DNA of 64,000 nucleotides from Littorina saxatilis (taxonomy: Eukaryota; Mollusca; Gastropoda; Littorinimorpha; Littorinidae). Positions 24,328 through 35,539 of this stretch are shown here, in pieces; the first letter of the stretch is position 1; each line of letters begins with the position of its first letter. The stretch spans positions 10,640,823 through 10,704,822 of the forward strand of contig NC_090253.1 of NCBI RefSeq assembly GCF_037325665.1, given 5' to 3'. The notes beneath the pieces are model-generated. The model made no database searches and was not told where the DNA came from. It saw only the letters and a list, made by a program, of their open reading frames with translations. Position numbers and translations under genes: made by a program.

Positions 24328-24438
24328 GATTTCGATGCACTGGTGGTTGGTGCTGGATGAGAGTTTCCTTTCACATGCTTGGCCCAGAGAAGCGACGCCC
24401 TCGTCCTGGAAGAAGCAGAAGAGGGAGACATCAATAAA
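24328..24438 (+). other. acceptor-bounded block ending in a polyA signal
   Basis: tctgtttacactccag precedes the block and AATAAA lies at 24433-24438. One frame stays open to a TAA that overlaps the polyA signal, with a basic tail (EKRRPRPGRSRRGRHQ). It could be a short 3' terminal exon. Linkage to 21059 is unproven. Confidence 0.25.
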
Positions 24439-24694
24439 ACACAACACTATGCTGCTTACAGACAATTTATTTTGTGCAAATATGGTTATTTGGGAGAACG
24501 AGTCCAAATAGCCAGATACAGTTAATGTGTGTAGGCCATAAGGAAAAAATGTACCGATCCAGCTGGCCAGTACACAGACTATATATGCTGGTCGCCTGTG
24601 CTAAGTACAGAGTTGTGTCAAAAGTCATGCATGTTGAAAAGGTGAATTTAGAGCGTAGGTTTAGATCACCCCAAAGAAAAATCACATAAACCAG

Positions 24695-24835
24695 TCTGGG
24701 TGGCCGGGTGGTAACGCACTTGCGCTCGGAAGCGAGAGGTTGCGAGTTCGACCCTGGGTCAGGGCGTTAGCAGTTTTCTCCCCCCTTTCCTAACCTAGGC
24801 AGGGATGTCGTTAGGCGTCAGGCATAGACCGATTG
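24695..24835 (+). repeat. tRNA-derived SINE head
   Basis: A-box-like tggccgggtggtaacgc and B-box-like gcgagttcgaccctgg are spaced as in a tRNA, followed by an unrelated body. The anticodon and acceptor stems do not pair well enough for a functional tRNA gene. Confidence 0.55.
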
Positions 24836-24841
24836 AAAGGC

Positions 24842-25102
24842 TCAAATGTCCGATTCACATAGCAGCATGGCGGTCTGATGTCCTATCATTTTGAACTGAG
24901 CGCTGTCATTCTCCGATAAGAACACCATTCCTTCGGACAGCGTGATATTCGATATTTTCCATTCAAGATACACATTGTCCAAAATTGACCGAGCACTCTC
25001 GCCTACAGGTGCACTGAAGTCGTGTAGTGCTGATCTTGCGTTTTTGGGAATTCCAAACCGTTTGCAATATGAGCCGTTTGGGTACAACCGTCTGCAGCAC
25101 AC
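24842..25102 (-). CDS. open frame of uncertain origin
   Basis: 86 codons with moderately protein-like content (GIPKNARSALHDFSAPVGE, SEGMVFLSENDSAQFKMIG). No family, splice sites or start context support it. It may be a decayed exon. Confidence 0.2.
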   Translation of the reverse strand: MCCRRLYPNGSYCKRFGIPKNARSALHDFSAPVGESARSILDNVYLEWKISNITLSEGMVFLSENDSAQFKMIGHQTAMLLCESDI

Positions 25103-25655
25103 TAAAGTTTAGGAGTACGGGAGACAACTCCAACTGACTATAAGTCTTGCGTCTGCTTTTGGTTTCAGTTTAAGAAATTTTGACGAAGCGCATTGAATTA
25201 TGCCACCGAATTAAAACTAATAGGCCTGCCAAAGATCAACAAAAGCTGAAGACCTTTGGCTTTTCAACGGCATCCTGTGCTACATTTCGGTCAAAAACAG
25301 GTGAAAACGCGACGAGCGTCACAAGAATGACAGTGCCAATGACAGTGTCGCATTGGAAACTGACACAGCCACGGAAAGAGACGTTTTGTATTTTGGGACT
25401 GCTGCCGGAAGGAGACCGTAATATATGGTTTCATCACTGTCAACTGGTTACAGAAAAAATTGTCTGCTCCAGTGAGCGGCGAAACCAAACGGTTGATTAT
25501 CATGTGACACTTTTGTCATATTTAGAGTTGTTTGCACAGTAAATACAGCCGCGAAAAATAGCTCGCTTGAAACTGTCTTGCATATCAATTCCTTTGTAAT
25601 TTATAAATTACCAAAAAAAAACATGAAAAATCATTATCGACGATCTCGAATCTGC

Positions 25656-25770
25656 TTATTGTTCACAGAACCCACTGTATATATTTATTATTTACCACTG
25701 GGTTACATTTTCATTCCTATTTGCTGATGTGTAAAAAAAAATTTTGTACTATGCACACTATTTACTCGAG
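25656..25770. repeat. dispersed repeat, first copy
   Basis: Shares ttgttcacagaacccactgta, taccactgggttac and cattcctatttgct with 27881-27990. In the second copy it lies inside the sequence leading to the Helitron-like end. Confidence 0.55.
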
Positions 25771-26004
25771 TCAGTAGTTGCGGGTAAAATTGATCCCTGT
25801 TTTGAATTTTGTGGAATCATTTTGCGACATATTGATAAAGTCACGAGACAAAGAACATCAACAAAGACCATATGGGCAATCATGTACATTTTTGCGGGGT
25901 GTAACGGAGATCGACTTTGTCTTTATAAGAATAGGAATCACATCATCTTAAACTCTACACATGGTGTCAACTGCAACGCGTGTGTCACACAGCATGACAA
26001 ATAA

Positions 26005-26764
26005 ACAAGTCGCGTAAGGCGAAAATACAATATTTAGTCAAGTAGCTGTCGAACTCACAGAATGAAACTGAACGCAACGCAACGCAGCAAGACCGTATAC
26101 TCGTAGCATCGTCACTCCACCGCCCGTGGCAAAGGCAGTGCCCGTGGAATTGACAAGAAGAGCGGGGTATTCGTTGCGCTGAGAAGGATAGCACGCTTTT
26201 CTGTACCTCTCTTCGTTTTAACTTTCTGAGCGTGTTTTTAATCCAAACATATCATATCTATATATTTTTGGAATCAGGAACCGACAAGGAATAAGATGAA
26301 AGTGTTTTTAAATTGATTTCAAAAAAAAAAATTTTCATAATAATTTTTATATATTTAATTTTCAGAGCTTGTTTTTAATCCGAATATAACATATTTATAT
26401 GTTTTTGGAATCAGCAAATGATGGAGAATAAGATAAACGTAAATTTGGATCGTTTTATAAAATTTTATTTTTGTTTACAATTTTCAGATTTTTAATGACC
26501 AAAGTCATTAATTAATATTTAAGCCACCAAGCTGAAATGCAATACCGAACCCCGGGCTTCGTCGAAGAGTACTTGACCAAAATTTCAACCAATTTGGTTG
26601 AAAAATGAGGGCGTGACAGTGCCGCCTCAACTTTCACGAAAAGCCGGATATGACGTCATCAAAGACATTTATCAAAAAAATGAAAAAAAACGTTCGGGGA
26701 TTTCATACCCAGGAACTCTCATGTCAAATTTCATAAAGATCGGTCCAGTAGTTTAGTCTGAATC

Positions 26765-26821
<57 letters not shown>

Positions 26822-26910
26822 ACACACACACACACGCACATACACCACGACCCTCGTTTCGATTCCCCCTCGATGTTAAAATATTTAGTCAAAACTTGAC
26901 TAAATATAAA
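26005..26910 (+). repeat. CRE-bearing gastropod repeat family, copy B
   Basis: Same start (acaagtcgcgtaaggcg), same internal tandem pair around tttttggaatcag, same TGACGTCA (26651-26658), longer CA microsatellite (26771-26838) and same end (acttgactaaatat) as 4134-5000. This copy has no SINE in front, which shows the family can exist alone. Confidence 0.75.
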
Positions 26911-27221
26911 AAGAGCCCCTGCAATGAATATTCCATGCTTAGTCCTATTTATCAGTTTTGGTGGCGCTGATTCGGCAAATGAAATGTTTTAATTATGTTG
27001 TGCTGGCTTGCAGCCCAAGAGAGATATTAAACAAAACAAATAGCGAACGACGAAGAAGAAGAAGAAAACAAAAGCAAATGTATTTCTTCGGGCCTAACCA
27101 TCATAATGCCATAATATATGCATGGTGATCTGTAAACTTTTGTTCTCTGTGCACAATGCATGTGTAAACATTTTGTTGTTCGCAGAACGCAGAACCAATT
27201 TCACATTTTAACCCTGAGGCT

Positions 27222-27310
27222 GGTTGTCGCGACATATGTCGCGCTACTTTAGGTATACTGTCACCTGGTTGTCACGACACATGTCGCGCTACTGGCTGAG
27301 TCTGTTTGGT
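27222..27310. repeat. tandem pair with TGTCGCGACA palindromes
   Basis: The block ggttgtcgcgacatatgtcg recurs about 50 bp later as ggttgtcacgacacatgtcg, each followed by cgctact. It may be part of the Helitron-like element that ends at 28550. Confidence 0.5.
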
Positions 27311-27880
27311 CGGTTCCTATTACCTCCCATGTATGCGAAAACCTATAATATTATGACCGTTTTTTGTTATTTTTCTCTCTGTTAATTCACCAGTGGCTAT
27401 GTAACATGTGTTACAGAATTGCACCAGTGTAAGGGTTAACATTTTATTTTTCACTCACATGTTTGCTGAACTGTACAAATTTTGTTCCATTTAGTGCTGT
27501 TTTTTTCCCGTCTCAAGACATATATGGTGATGTGTTCAACTATTGTTCTCTGGGCACATTTTTTTGCACATTTATGTCCCTCACTTATGTCAATGTAGCC
27601 GCTAATTTGTTTAAGTCCAGTCAATCGTACAAACGTTTCATTGTGGGTGACTCGAGCTGTCGGGGTACTGCGACGAGATATCTTTCCCAATTATATGATT
27701 GGTGTTATATATTCTTTTACACATTTTAACTAGCATTCATCATCTTGATTGAACTTGAAGCGTGACAAAAGGATTTTGTCACATTGATTGAATTTTCAGA
27801 CTGTCCACATTGACTGAAATCTAAGAAAAGGGCACAATTTAACGCTGTTTTATTCTTTCCCAATTATATGATTTGTTATT

Positions 27881-28550
27881 GTTCACAGAACCCACTGTAT
27901 ATTTACCACTGGGTTACTTTTTCATTCCTATTTGCTAATGTGTCAAACTTTTTTTTGTACTGTGCACACTATTTGCTCATTTAATGCTGTGTTTATTTCA
28001 CTCCCATGTGTCATATTTTCTGAGATTTCGGTCAATGTAGCCACTTTTTTTGTTTGGCCGCATTTAGCCTTTCCTTCGTAACTGTCTGTCTTCACCAAAC
28101 TGTAGATTCTTGCATTACTAATGGCGAGCAGCTATGCAAGAAAACAAAGAAAGTGTATTCAAGCGCCGAGCCGGGTAAAAAGAAAATATCACTACATTGA
28201 CCGAAATTTCAGAGCTGCTGTGTAAATGGTTTGCAGTTCATTGCACATTGAACGCTCCTTTTCTTAGGTTTGATGTTTTATCACATTTTGTTGTTCTGTG
28301 TGTGCTAGCGCTTTTTTTGGGTAACTTTGTCGCAATTACTTCTAAATTTAATATGTTACTGTTGTCACTGCACAAGTCATGGCCAATCCACCACTGTGCC
28401 CTTTTTTATCTCTCCCAATAAATGTATGGCATTTTGTTCTGTAGGCGCTTGCCATTGCACATTGAACACGTTTTTGTTGTTGCTTATTCATAATTAACTC
28501 TGTAATTAATGAAGAAGAAAAAATCCCGTGCGGAGCACGGGTATTACTAG
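27881..28550 (+). mobile_element. Helitron-like 3' terminus (5' end undefined)
   Basis: At 28525-28541 a perfect 7-bp stem CCCGTGC/GCACGGG with a 3-base loop is followed 9 bases later by CTAG at 28547-28550 and then T, the canonical layout of a Helitron 3' end (hairpin then CTRR, inserted before T). The upstream part includes the dispersed repeat seen at 25656. No helicase or Rep is visible, so it is non-autonomous or a fragment, and I could not place the 5' TC end. Confidence 0.6.
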
Positions 28551-28987
28551 TAAATTATAATACATTACATAAAGCTCTAAATATGTAAAAATATCGGTTT
28601 CCTTGCCAGACAAGGAAACTCAAGGCATCCTGTCAGGGAGAGAGTGAGCTGAACTCATTTTGACCTGAGTTCAGGATGATGGTAGAGAGCATAGCAAATT
28701 TGAACAAACAGTCCCTGCTTTTGAATTTTTGAAGAAGCACAGGAAAAATGTTTTTTCTTTGTATTTATCTAGACTTTCTACATTTAGAGTTTTTATTCAA
28801 TCTATCCCGCACCTCACATTTTAACAGTTTCCACAATTTGACTGAACTGATGTTTATTTTAACTTTAATTTGAACTATCATTTATTCGAGTCTAAAAAGT
28901 CTGAAAGAGTTACAATGTGTCCTTTTTGCTGATCAAAAACTGTTATTATATGTACCTGAAATTTCAGTAGTTGGGGATGTTTCTCAG

Positions 28988-29110
28988 GAAGTATTTGCTC
29001 ATCTTGTAGAGCCTTCAAAGCAGGTCTCCATGACTGCATACCCTAGGTCCCTGGTCATACGACAGCAGCCAAGAGTGCTCATTGACAACATGGTGCAGCT
29101 GTGGAAGTAA
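28988..29110 (+). CDS. candidate C-terminal exon of an unrecognised host gene
   Basis: After the acceptor ggatgtttctcag the frame gives 40 residues (including EVFAHLVEPSKQVSM and QQPRVLIDNMVQLWK) to a TAA. A polyA signal AATAAA lies 130 bp downstream (29240-29245), so it fits a last exon with a short 3' UTR. The family is not recognised. It may belong with the start at 21059, but intermediate exons were not established. Confidence 0.5.
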   Translation, partial: EVFAHLVEPSKQVSMTAYPRSLVIRQQPRVLIDNMVQLWK

Positions 29111-29566
29111 TACAACAATGGCTCTGGGTTATTGAGATCTCTCAAACAGTGAAATTTAGAATCCAGACACTAGTTTCATGTTTTTCCCCCTTGAACTGTT
29201 CAGAGAGAATGTGTGGCTGTGGTCTTGAGATTTACATCAAATAAAATTGAACAATGCTCTTGTCAATTGAGTATATTTGTGTGCATTTGTTGTTTCATTT
29301 ATTAATAATAATAATTGTCTTGTCCTCTAACTGTAACCATTTGTTTCTCCGCAAAAACGCAATAATAAAGAAAGAGACAGTTATTTTCAAACCAATGGCA
29401 GCTTATGCAATCCCGGCCGATTTGCTTATACAAATAAATATTATATACACATGATCTTGATAGAAAACTAAACAAATTAAAAAATATGACCACTCACCTG
29501 CACTCATTCTATGGGATGTATTTCTTTGAAACTAATTACATAGTATAAATAACAAATGAAAACACA

Positions 29567-29612
29567 GGCACACACACACACACACACACACTCTGACACA
29601 CACACACACAAT
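29567..29612. repeat. (CA)n microsatellite
   Basis: Interrupted CA repeat. The flanking 29460-30600 contains no supported gene, only AT-rich DNA and a degraded copy of the cagtggaacccc MITE end near 30290-30335. Confidence 0.9.
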
Positions 29613-30629
29613 AAAACATCATTCACTCTTCCATTTCATTTGGTTCAGAGACAGCAATGTGCAAATTATAGATTTATTGACTTACACCGACTCCTCTACA
29701 GATGAAATTAAGAAACATCTGACTCCTGCATCACTGGTTGTCGTCCGCCAGTTGCCTTGATAGATGTAGAAGATTGCTGTTCTTGTGTCTTCGCATAGTA
29801 ACTGGTAAATGAAAAAAAAGTATGTGTGAGTTTTTCAAAATATGCATCTGTGCACATACACATTACATAACATACCATACGCTATGTAAAGATGTAATTT
29901 TCTCCACATGATTTACACAAAGAAACCATGAAGAGCGTATGACTACATTTTAGGCCCCCTGCTATTTTATTTAATAATAGTTGGGAGGTACAGAACTCCT
30001 TCAGTCAAAGCATGGAGCGCCTCCTGCCAACTTCTCAAAAGATTGTAACACCTTCCTGGCTGAATAATTTGACAAATGTATACAAGTATTGAAGTAGGGA
30101 GTAATATATTCCTTTTTATATACAGCTTACCTCACTGGAAGAATATTGAAAAATAAGTACAGGAATGTGATCTATGAAATCTGAGAAAATCAGTTCATGA
30201 ACAGGAGGGATTCTCTAAATGGGAATAAATTAACGAGGTTATGAAAACAAATTCTGAGTAAACAATGTCTTAAAATGGAAGGTCAAAGGAGTCTGAAAGT
30301 GGGGGGTCTTATAAAAGTGGGATCCACTGTATAAACACAAATGAATGATAAATATACAAAGGAACAATCACACCAACACACACCCATCCCCCTAAAAATA
30401 AAGCTTATTGTTGCGTACATTCTCCTGTTACTTCTCGAAGTTCTCCTCTTGTTATTTTTTGTTCTAATTTTCTAAAAGAGAACATGATGAATGTATTGAA
30501 AATCTGTCTGCATCCTCATGACTGTTCCCGTTTCACTTATGCCTCTTGGCTGCACACTGTCACAGAATCAGCTGTTCCGAGCACAAATCCTGCTCGGCAA
30601 TGTTTACAAATGATGTCCACGTCATAGTT

Positions 30630-30637
30630 TATAAATA
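30630..30637 (+). promoter_or_regulatory. TATA box candidate
   Basis: TATAAATA is followed by a strong donor-like GTAAGT at 30702, suggesting a short 5' exon starting near 30660 and splicing toward the open frame at 30935. No transcript evidence is available. Confidence 0.35.
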
Positions 30638-30748
30638 GCAACAGAAACAATGGTGGCGCTAGACAGTCTCAGACACCCGTGTACACAAAGCACAGCCATG
30701 TGTAAGTGATGTTAGACTCGCCTGGCGATAGGTTCTTGGCGTTACCCA

Positions 30749-30770
30749 CACCCCCCCCCCCCCCCCCCCC
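30749..30770. repeat. poly-C tract
   Basis: About 22 consecutive C, between the TATA candidate and the 30935 reading frame. Confidence 0.95.
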
Positions 30771-30934
30771 TAGCTCCTAACAGTATAGCGCGGACCCTAG
30801 CGTGTCACTGAAAACATAACAACTAGAATCAGCCGCCACAGCCACAAAAAAATACGTATGCATGCGCTCGCTTGATCAAGCATTCATTAGATCTACATCG
30901 ATACAGTACTTTAGTGCTTCGACAAGCAATTAAG

Positions 30935-31177
30935 ATGGAGGATGATGAGTTTGATTTGAAACTTTCGTTTGAGTTGTTTCTTGACAACAAATCGTACGTG
31001 GAATCTGAACGATTTACTGAGGAAGATCTTCGCAATGAACTGTGTATCGCGGTGAAGAAAATGACACTGACAGTTCCAGTGAGTTCAAGTGACGGAATTT
31101 ACGAAAGTGCACATGGATACAAACAGTGGCTGGTCCATTTTCGTGAAATGGCAGGACCAGCAAGCATTACTGATTAA
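30935..31177 (+). CDS. small acidic protein or first coding exon, unrecognised
   Basis: An ATG in good context (attaagATGGAG) opens 80 codons with convincing composition: MEDDEFDLKLSFELFLDN, then SYVESERFTEEDLRNELCI. A donor-like GTGAGT near residue 49 (after LTVP) means the frame may be a first exon rather than a complete protein. It lies antisense within the intron that would follow the minus-strand exon at 31482. Confidence 0.4.
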   Translation: MEDDEFDLKLSFELFLDNKSYVESERFTEEDLRNELCIAVKKMTLTVPVSSSDGIYESAHGYKQWLVHFREMAGPASITD

Positions 31178-31315
31178 AAATGTAATGAGGCTTCGGCCAG
31201 GAAAAAGTATAGATCTACACAACAAGAACTTGGATTGTCGTACTTACAAATCTAGCAGGATTTCTGCGAGCGCTTCATCGGCGCCGGCGGATTCTGCCCC
31301 AACGGTTACACTTAC

Positions 31316-31482
31316 ACTTTTACAGCCTCCTGTATCCATCGTTCCCATTGATATCCTATGAATATGGTTCGCTTGTTGCGTTCTGCTGTAGTTTGTCGTC
31401 TGCCTCGCTTCCGTTCAGGTTCTGTCATTGGTTTCCTTTTCATTCTGGACTCAATTTGCGATACGTCCGGTTCGTCCGCCAT
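31316..31482 (-). CDS. candidate first coding exon of a basic host protein
   Basis: On the minus strand an ATG (aaaATGGCGG) opens MADEPDVSQIESRMKRKPM, then a basic stretch (ERKRGRRQTTAERNKR) and a hydrophobic/aromatic end (TIFIGYQWERWIQEAVK). It closes at a consensus donor (GTAAGT) after 55 codons plus 2 bases. The basic block could be a nuclear signal. The family is unrecognised and later exons were not found. A LINE sits about 280 bp upstream in its presumed promoter. Confidence 0.5.
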
Positions 31483-31761
31483 TTTTTGCCAGTTGTCATG
31501 ACAGCAGCCGTCTCGGCGAGCACAGGCGACGAAAACCAGTCTTGACGGCCAATTTTAATCTTCAAATGGTGGAGAGCTCGGTCGCGACCAAATGCCAATT
31601 TACTCATTTTGATTTAATTATTTGGCATACTTCTGGTACTTTATTGAGCAAACCGAGCCAGGTGTGTCTTAATTAAGGTACACTAGATTCCCCAAACTCT
31701 TCAAATCGGCTCAATTCGGCAGAAAACTCTCCAAGATGGCGGCGTGGACACCCTATCTTTA

Positions 31762-34734
31762 AAAGCAGGATAAAAACACCTGGCGGTGCGCCTATGGTGG
31801 TGGGGCCCTGCCAACACCTGATGTAAATGTGTTGGCAGTTGCTGAATGTACCACGGAGTCTTGAACTTGTAGGCGGTTCCATTCAGCCGGCGTCCTGGCA
31901 AAAAAAGAGTTTCTATACGGTTCAGATCGGCTATCCGGAATTTTGAAGGGTCTCGAGTTGTTGTAGACTCGCTTCTCAACGGGGTTTTCCGATGTGCACC
32001 CGTAAAACTTTGTTGATATAATTTTCCGCTTGGTCTTATCTGCGGGGGTGAGGAAACTTTCTGGGGGTATGGCTGGTACTTGTCCTCCCGTTATTTTATA
32101 TAGCATTGTCAGGCGGAGTTGTTTGCGCCGATCTGCAAGTGTGGGTAGGTTTAGTCGCTGTAGCATTGCTGTGATGCAGCCAGGTTCTCTGGATCTGTAG
32201 TCTTTGCAGATGAATCTGGCTGCCTTGTGCTGTACCTTCTCGATTTTGTCGATGTCCTGTTTTAGATAAGGGTCCCACACAACTGCCCCATACTCAAGGG
32301 TCGATCGGACAAGAGTGACGTACGCCATGCGTCTGCACTCTTGCGGGCAGTTGTGCAGGTTTCTTCGTAGGAATCCGAGGACGGACCCTGCCTTGTTGCA
32401 GATGTTGCAGATGTGGGGTGACCATTTCAGGTCGGAGGATATTTGGATGCCGAGATAGGTACTCTGGCTGACGTGTTTAAGGATGGTATTGTCCAGTGTG
32501 TAGAAGTACTGGGATTTGGGTTTGGTGGATAAGATGTAGCATTTCTGCGCGTTGAATCTCATGCCCCATTGTTCTGCCCAGCACTCTAGGTTCTTAAGGT
32601 CTTTTTGAAGTTCGATGTGGTCCTGGAATGAGCGTATGTCACGGTAGAGTAGGCAGTCGTCTGCGAAGAGTCGTACGTTTGCCTTCACTTGATCGGGGAG
32701 GTCGTTTATGTGCACAAGGAAGAGAAGAGGTCCAAGGACCGTTTCCTGTGGGACTCCCGAAATGACTGGGACTTCGTCGCTTGCTTCTCCTTCCAGCACC
32801 ACCTTCATCTTCCGCTTTGTCAGGAAATTGGAGAGCCAGGTGTGGATGGGTCCACGGACACCGTAGTGGTCCAGCTTGCCGAGCAGCTTGTGGTGGGGGA
32901 CTGTGTCGAAGGCCTTACTGAAGTCCAAAATGGCAATGTCAGTTTGCCTTCCCTGGTCGTTTGAGTGGAGGAGGTCTTGCATAGTGGTAAGCAGTTGGGT
33001 CTCGCAGGAGTGTCCGGTTCTAAATCCATGGTTTCTGCTGGTAAGGATGTTGTGTTTCTCAAGGTGAGTGTGTAGGTGGCGGCAGATGATGTGTTCCAGC
33101 AACTTACAGGCTACCGAGGTTAGGGACACGGGGCGGTAGTTTTCTGCTTTGTTCTTGTCGCCTTTCTTGAACACGGAAGAGATGTTCGCTGAGCGCCAGT
33201 CAGATGGGACTTGGCCTGTGCTGACTGAAAGATTGAAGATCAGGGTGAGGGATGGGGCAATGGAATCTGCACATATCTTTAGTACTGTGTTGGGTATGTT
33301 GTCGGGGCCAGGGGCTTTGGAGGGGTTCAGGTTTCTTAAGAGTTTTGCCACTCCGTTTTCACTAATCAAGAGTTCATTTAGACTGGGATAGGGCTGGCCT
33401 TTCATCTGGGGGGGTGGTGAGCCGTCGTTTCGGGTAAAGACAGACTGGAACTGGTTTAGGAGGATCTTGGCTTTGGAGATGCTGTCACTGTATAGGGTGC
33501 TTCCGTTTTGTAGTGGTGCCACTCCTACGTTGTCCTGGCGACGGGCTTTCACGTAGCGCCAAAAGGGTTTGGTGTTGTTTCCCTTCATCCCTTCAGTTAT
33601 TACACTGTTCAAGTACTCCCATTCGGCGCGGCGTATTTCACGTCTACATTCTTTCTTGAAGAAGTTGTAGTTGTCCCAGTGTCTGGTCCGTTTGGCTTGT
33701 TTGTACAGTCTCCGTTTCTTCTTTAGGAGTTTCTTTATCTTCCTGTTGATCCAGGGTAGGCTGTTGTTTTTCCTTCGTAGGGTGGAGGGGACGTGCTTCT
33801 GCACAGCTGACGTGACTGAGTTCTTAAAAGTCATCCAGAGTGTTTCGATGTCAGCGTTTTCAGAGGCCAGTTGTTTCAGCTCCTCTGCGGTGCGGTCAAG
33901 CACACTGTTCATTTCGGCCCAGTCAGCTTTGGAGTACAGATAGGATCTTCTTGGTTTCTGTCTCACTCGTTGGGGATGGGTGTCAAGGTCGGTGATGATA
34001 CATTCATGGTCAGATATGCCTGGGATGGACTGGGAGTTTCGGGTGAGGGTTGGGTTTGAGGTGAAGACTAGGTCAAGCAGACTGTCTTCTCTGGTGTTGT
34101 CATGATGGACCTGGGTGAGTGCGGCTGATGATGTGAGGTCTACAAGTGTCTGTTGGGCTTGTCGGTCAGGGGCACTTGGTGGTACTGTACCTGAGTTCCA
34201 GTCAATGTCTGGGCAATTAAAGTCGCCAGTCAGGACTGTGTGTTTTTGTTTCTTGCTTGTGTTGATCTTTTGTAGAGATTTATCTAGTTCTGTGAGGTCA
34301 GTGTCATTTCTGTGAGGCATGTAGAAACAGCCTATCAGGAGATCTTTATTTCTCTCTAAGTGGATTTGGGTCCAGATGAGTTCGCATTCTGTGTCCAGGT
34401 CTGGCTGGGCGGTAGAGACCAGGCTCTTGTGCACCAGGATGAAGACGCCTCCTCCTAGGGTGCTGCGGTCTTTCCTGTATGGTGTGTAATCTTCTGGGAA
34501 CACTTCGCTGGACTTTATGTCCTGTTTCAGCCATGATTCTGTACCACATATAATGTCAGGCTTGGTATACTTGACCATTGCCAAGAACTCAGATCGTTTT
34601 TTGACTATGCTGCGGCAGTTCACAGTAAGTATCCTGAGGTTTTGGCGGGTTGTTTGTGGTAGGTCATGAAGGGAGCTGCTTTTGGAATTTTTCTTATCTT
34701 GTTGACTGCAAATGTCGTGAGGAACGCGATTATC
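31762..34734 (-). mobile_element. CR1/Jockey-group LINE insertion
   Basis: A LINE body whose single long frame fills it almost completely. The word tctttaa occurs just beyond each end (31755-31761 and 34735-34741) and may be a 7-bp target duplication. The frame upstream of the endonuclease is open to 34737 without an ATG, so the 5' end, including any ORF1, is missing. There is little 3' UTR after the stop. Lack of disabling mutations suggests recent insertion. Confidence 0.8.
31792..34623 (-). CDS. LINE ORF2: endonuclease-reverse transcriptase
   Basis: About 943 codons (the frame continues about 38 codons further 5', and the real start is probably lost). The apurinic-like endonuclease occupies residues 1-210: NCRSI at 2-6, GTESWL with catalytic E29, GDFN at 133-136, SDH at 204-206. 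The reverse transcriptase covers about 430-700: APGPDNIP, YRPVSLTS, HGFRTGHSC, motif A LDFSKAFD (D567), motif B GVPQETVLGPLLF, motif C FADD (D655, D656). The C-terminal domain ends YRNSFFARTPAEWNRL. Motif B normally reads GVPQG; here position 627 is E, which could impair activity. The clade is CR1/Jockey-like, and the exact family is not determined. Confidence 0.93.
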   Translation of the reverse strand: MNCRSIVKKRSEFLAMVKYTKPDIICGTESWLKQDIKSSEVFPEDYTPYRKDRSTLGGGVFILVHKSLVSTAQPDLDTECELIWTQIHLERNKDLLIGCFYMPHRNDTDLTELDKSLQKINTSKKQKHTVLTGDFNCPDIDWNSGTVPPSAPDRQAQQTLVDLTSSAALTQVHHDNTREDSLLDLVFTSNPTLTRNSQSIPGISDHECIITDLDTHPQRVRQKPRRSYLYSKADWAEMNSVLDRTAEELKQLASENADIETLWMTFKNSVTSAVQKHVPSTLRRKNNSLPWINRKIKKLLKKKRRLYKQAKRTRHWDNYNFFKKECRREIRRAEWEYLNSVITEGMKGNNTKPFWRYVKARRQDNVGVAPLQNGSTLYSDSISKAKILLNQFQSVFTRNDGSPPPQMKGQPYPSLNELLISENGVAKLLRNLNPSKAPGPDNIPNTVLKICADSIAPSLTLIFNLSVSTGQVPSDWRSANISSVFKKGDKNKAENYRPVSLTSVACKLLEHIICRHLHTHLEKHNILTSRNHGFRTGHSCETQLLTTMQDLLHSNDQGRQTDIAILDFSKAFDTVPHHKLLGKLDHYGVRGPIHTWLSNFLTKRKMKVVLEGEASDEVPVISGVPQETVLGPLLFLVHINDLPDQVKANVRLFADDCLLYRDIRSFQDHIELQKDLKNLECWAEQWGMRFNAQKCYILSTKPKSQYFYTLDNTILKHVSQSTYLGIQISSDLKWSPHICNICNKAGSVLGFLRRNLHNCPQECRRMAYVTLVRSTLEYGAVVWDPYLKQDIDKIEKVQHKAARFICKDYRSREPGCITAMLQRLNLPTLADRRKQLRLTMLYKITGGQVPAIPPESFLTPADKTKRKIISTKFYGCTSENPVEKRVYNNSRPFKIPDSRSEPYRNSFFARTPAEWNRLQVQDSVVHSATANTFTSGVGRAPPP

Positions 34735-35344
34735 TCTTTAACCCGCTGTCACACTTCTCCCACCAAAATATTTCAGTTCACAGTCTCAGACTCTACCACC
34801 ACCCAACCCCCGTCTCCCCCTCGAGAGATCAGATGCGCAACCGACAAATCTTTGAATGTCTTCACAGATTCATGAAATATGACGCTCCTGCACCACTTTA
34901 AATCATATCATCTGACCCAGATGTCAAGAAATGACCATAGATCACATTACAATCGCGTGTAGCCTTTCTCATGTGCTTGAATTTCCCTAGTAACTGCGGA
35001 AAGTCAAAATTTGTACATAATGCGCTTGAAATGTGTAAATACTTGAAGGCCAACGTTCACAAACACATTGAAGCAATGAAACAAATCGATGATATGATGC
35101 TATGACACCTTAGGCCAAAGTACAAACGGTAGTTTTGTGATGATATGTCATTTGTGAGGAATTACAGGTGATTTTGTGCAGAAACTTACGTCGCGTGTCT
35201 CCCTTCGGACAGAAAAATAAGGGTGCAACCGCTTCGGACAGATTTGCCTAGACGTAGTGCAACCACGGTATACGGTGTGAGTAATGTCATTAAGCGATAT
35301 TTCTTAGCCTATTTCCATTATGTTTGTCTTTTTTTTTCTTGTCA

Positions 35345-35392
35345 TTTTTTTTTTTGGGGGGGGGAGGGGGATCGAGGGGGGAGGGGGGGTGG
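35345..35392. repeat. T then G-rich low-complexity tract
   Basis: Poly-T followed by G runs broken by A; no function suggested. Confidence 0.85.
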
Positions 35393-35539
35393 CATTGTGC
35401 TCTCCAGTGGGAATTGTTCTTTTGTGGGATGAACCTGTACTGAATTGTTCTTTTATTGTTGTTCTTTTGTGTGAATCCAGTGGGATGAATCCGTGTACTG
35501 AATTGTTGTTATTTTGTGTGAATCAGATACATGTGACAT

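Noticed and set aside
22347-24438. Joining the 21059 exon with blocks at 21715, 22347 and 24328 into one gene model
   Set aside because: Every simple combination meets a stop; without transcripts the model would be invented.
25180-25542. 120-codon open frame
   Set aside because: Composition is not protein-like, no splice or start context, and the other strand is also open.
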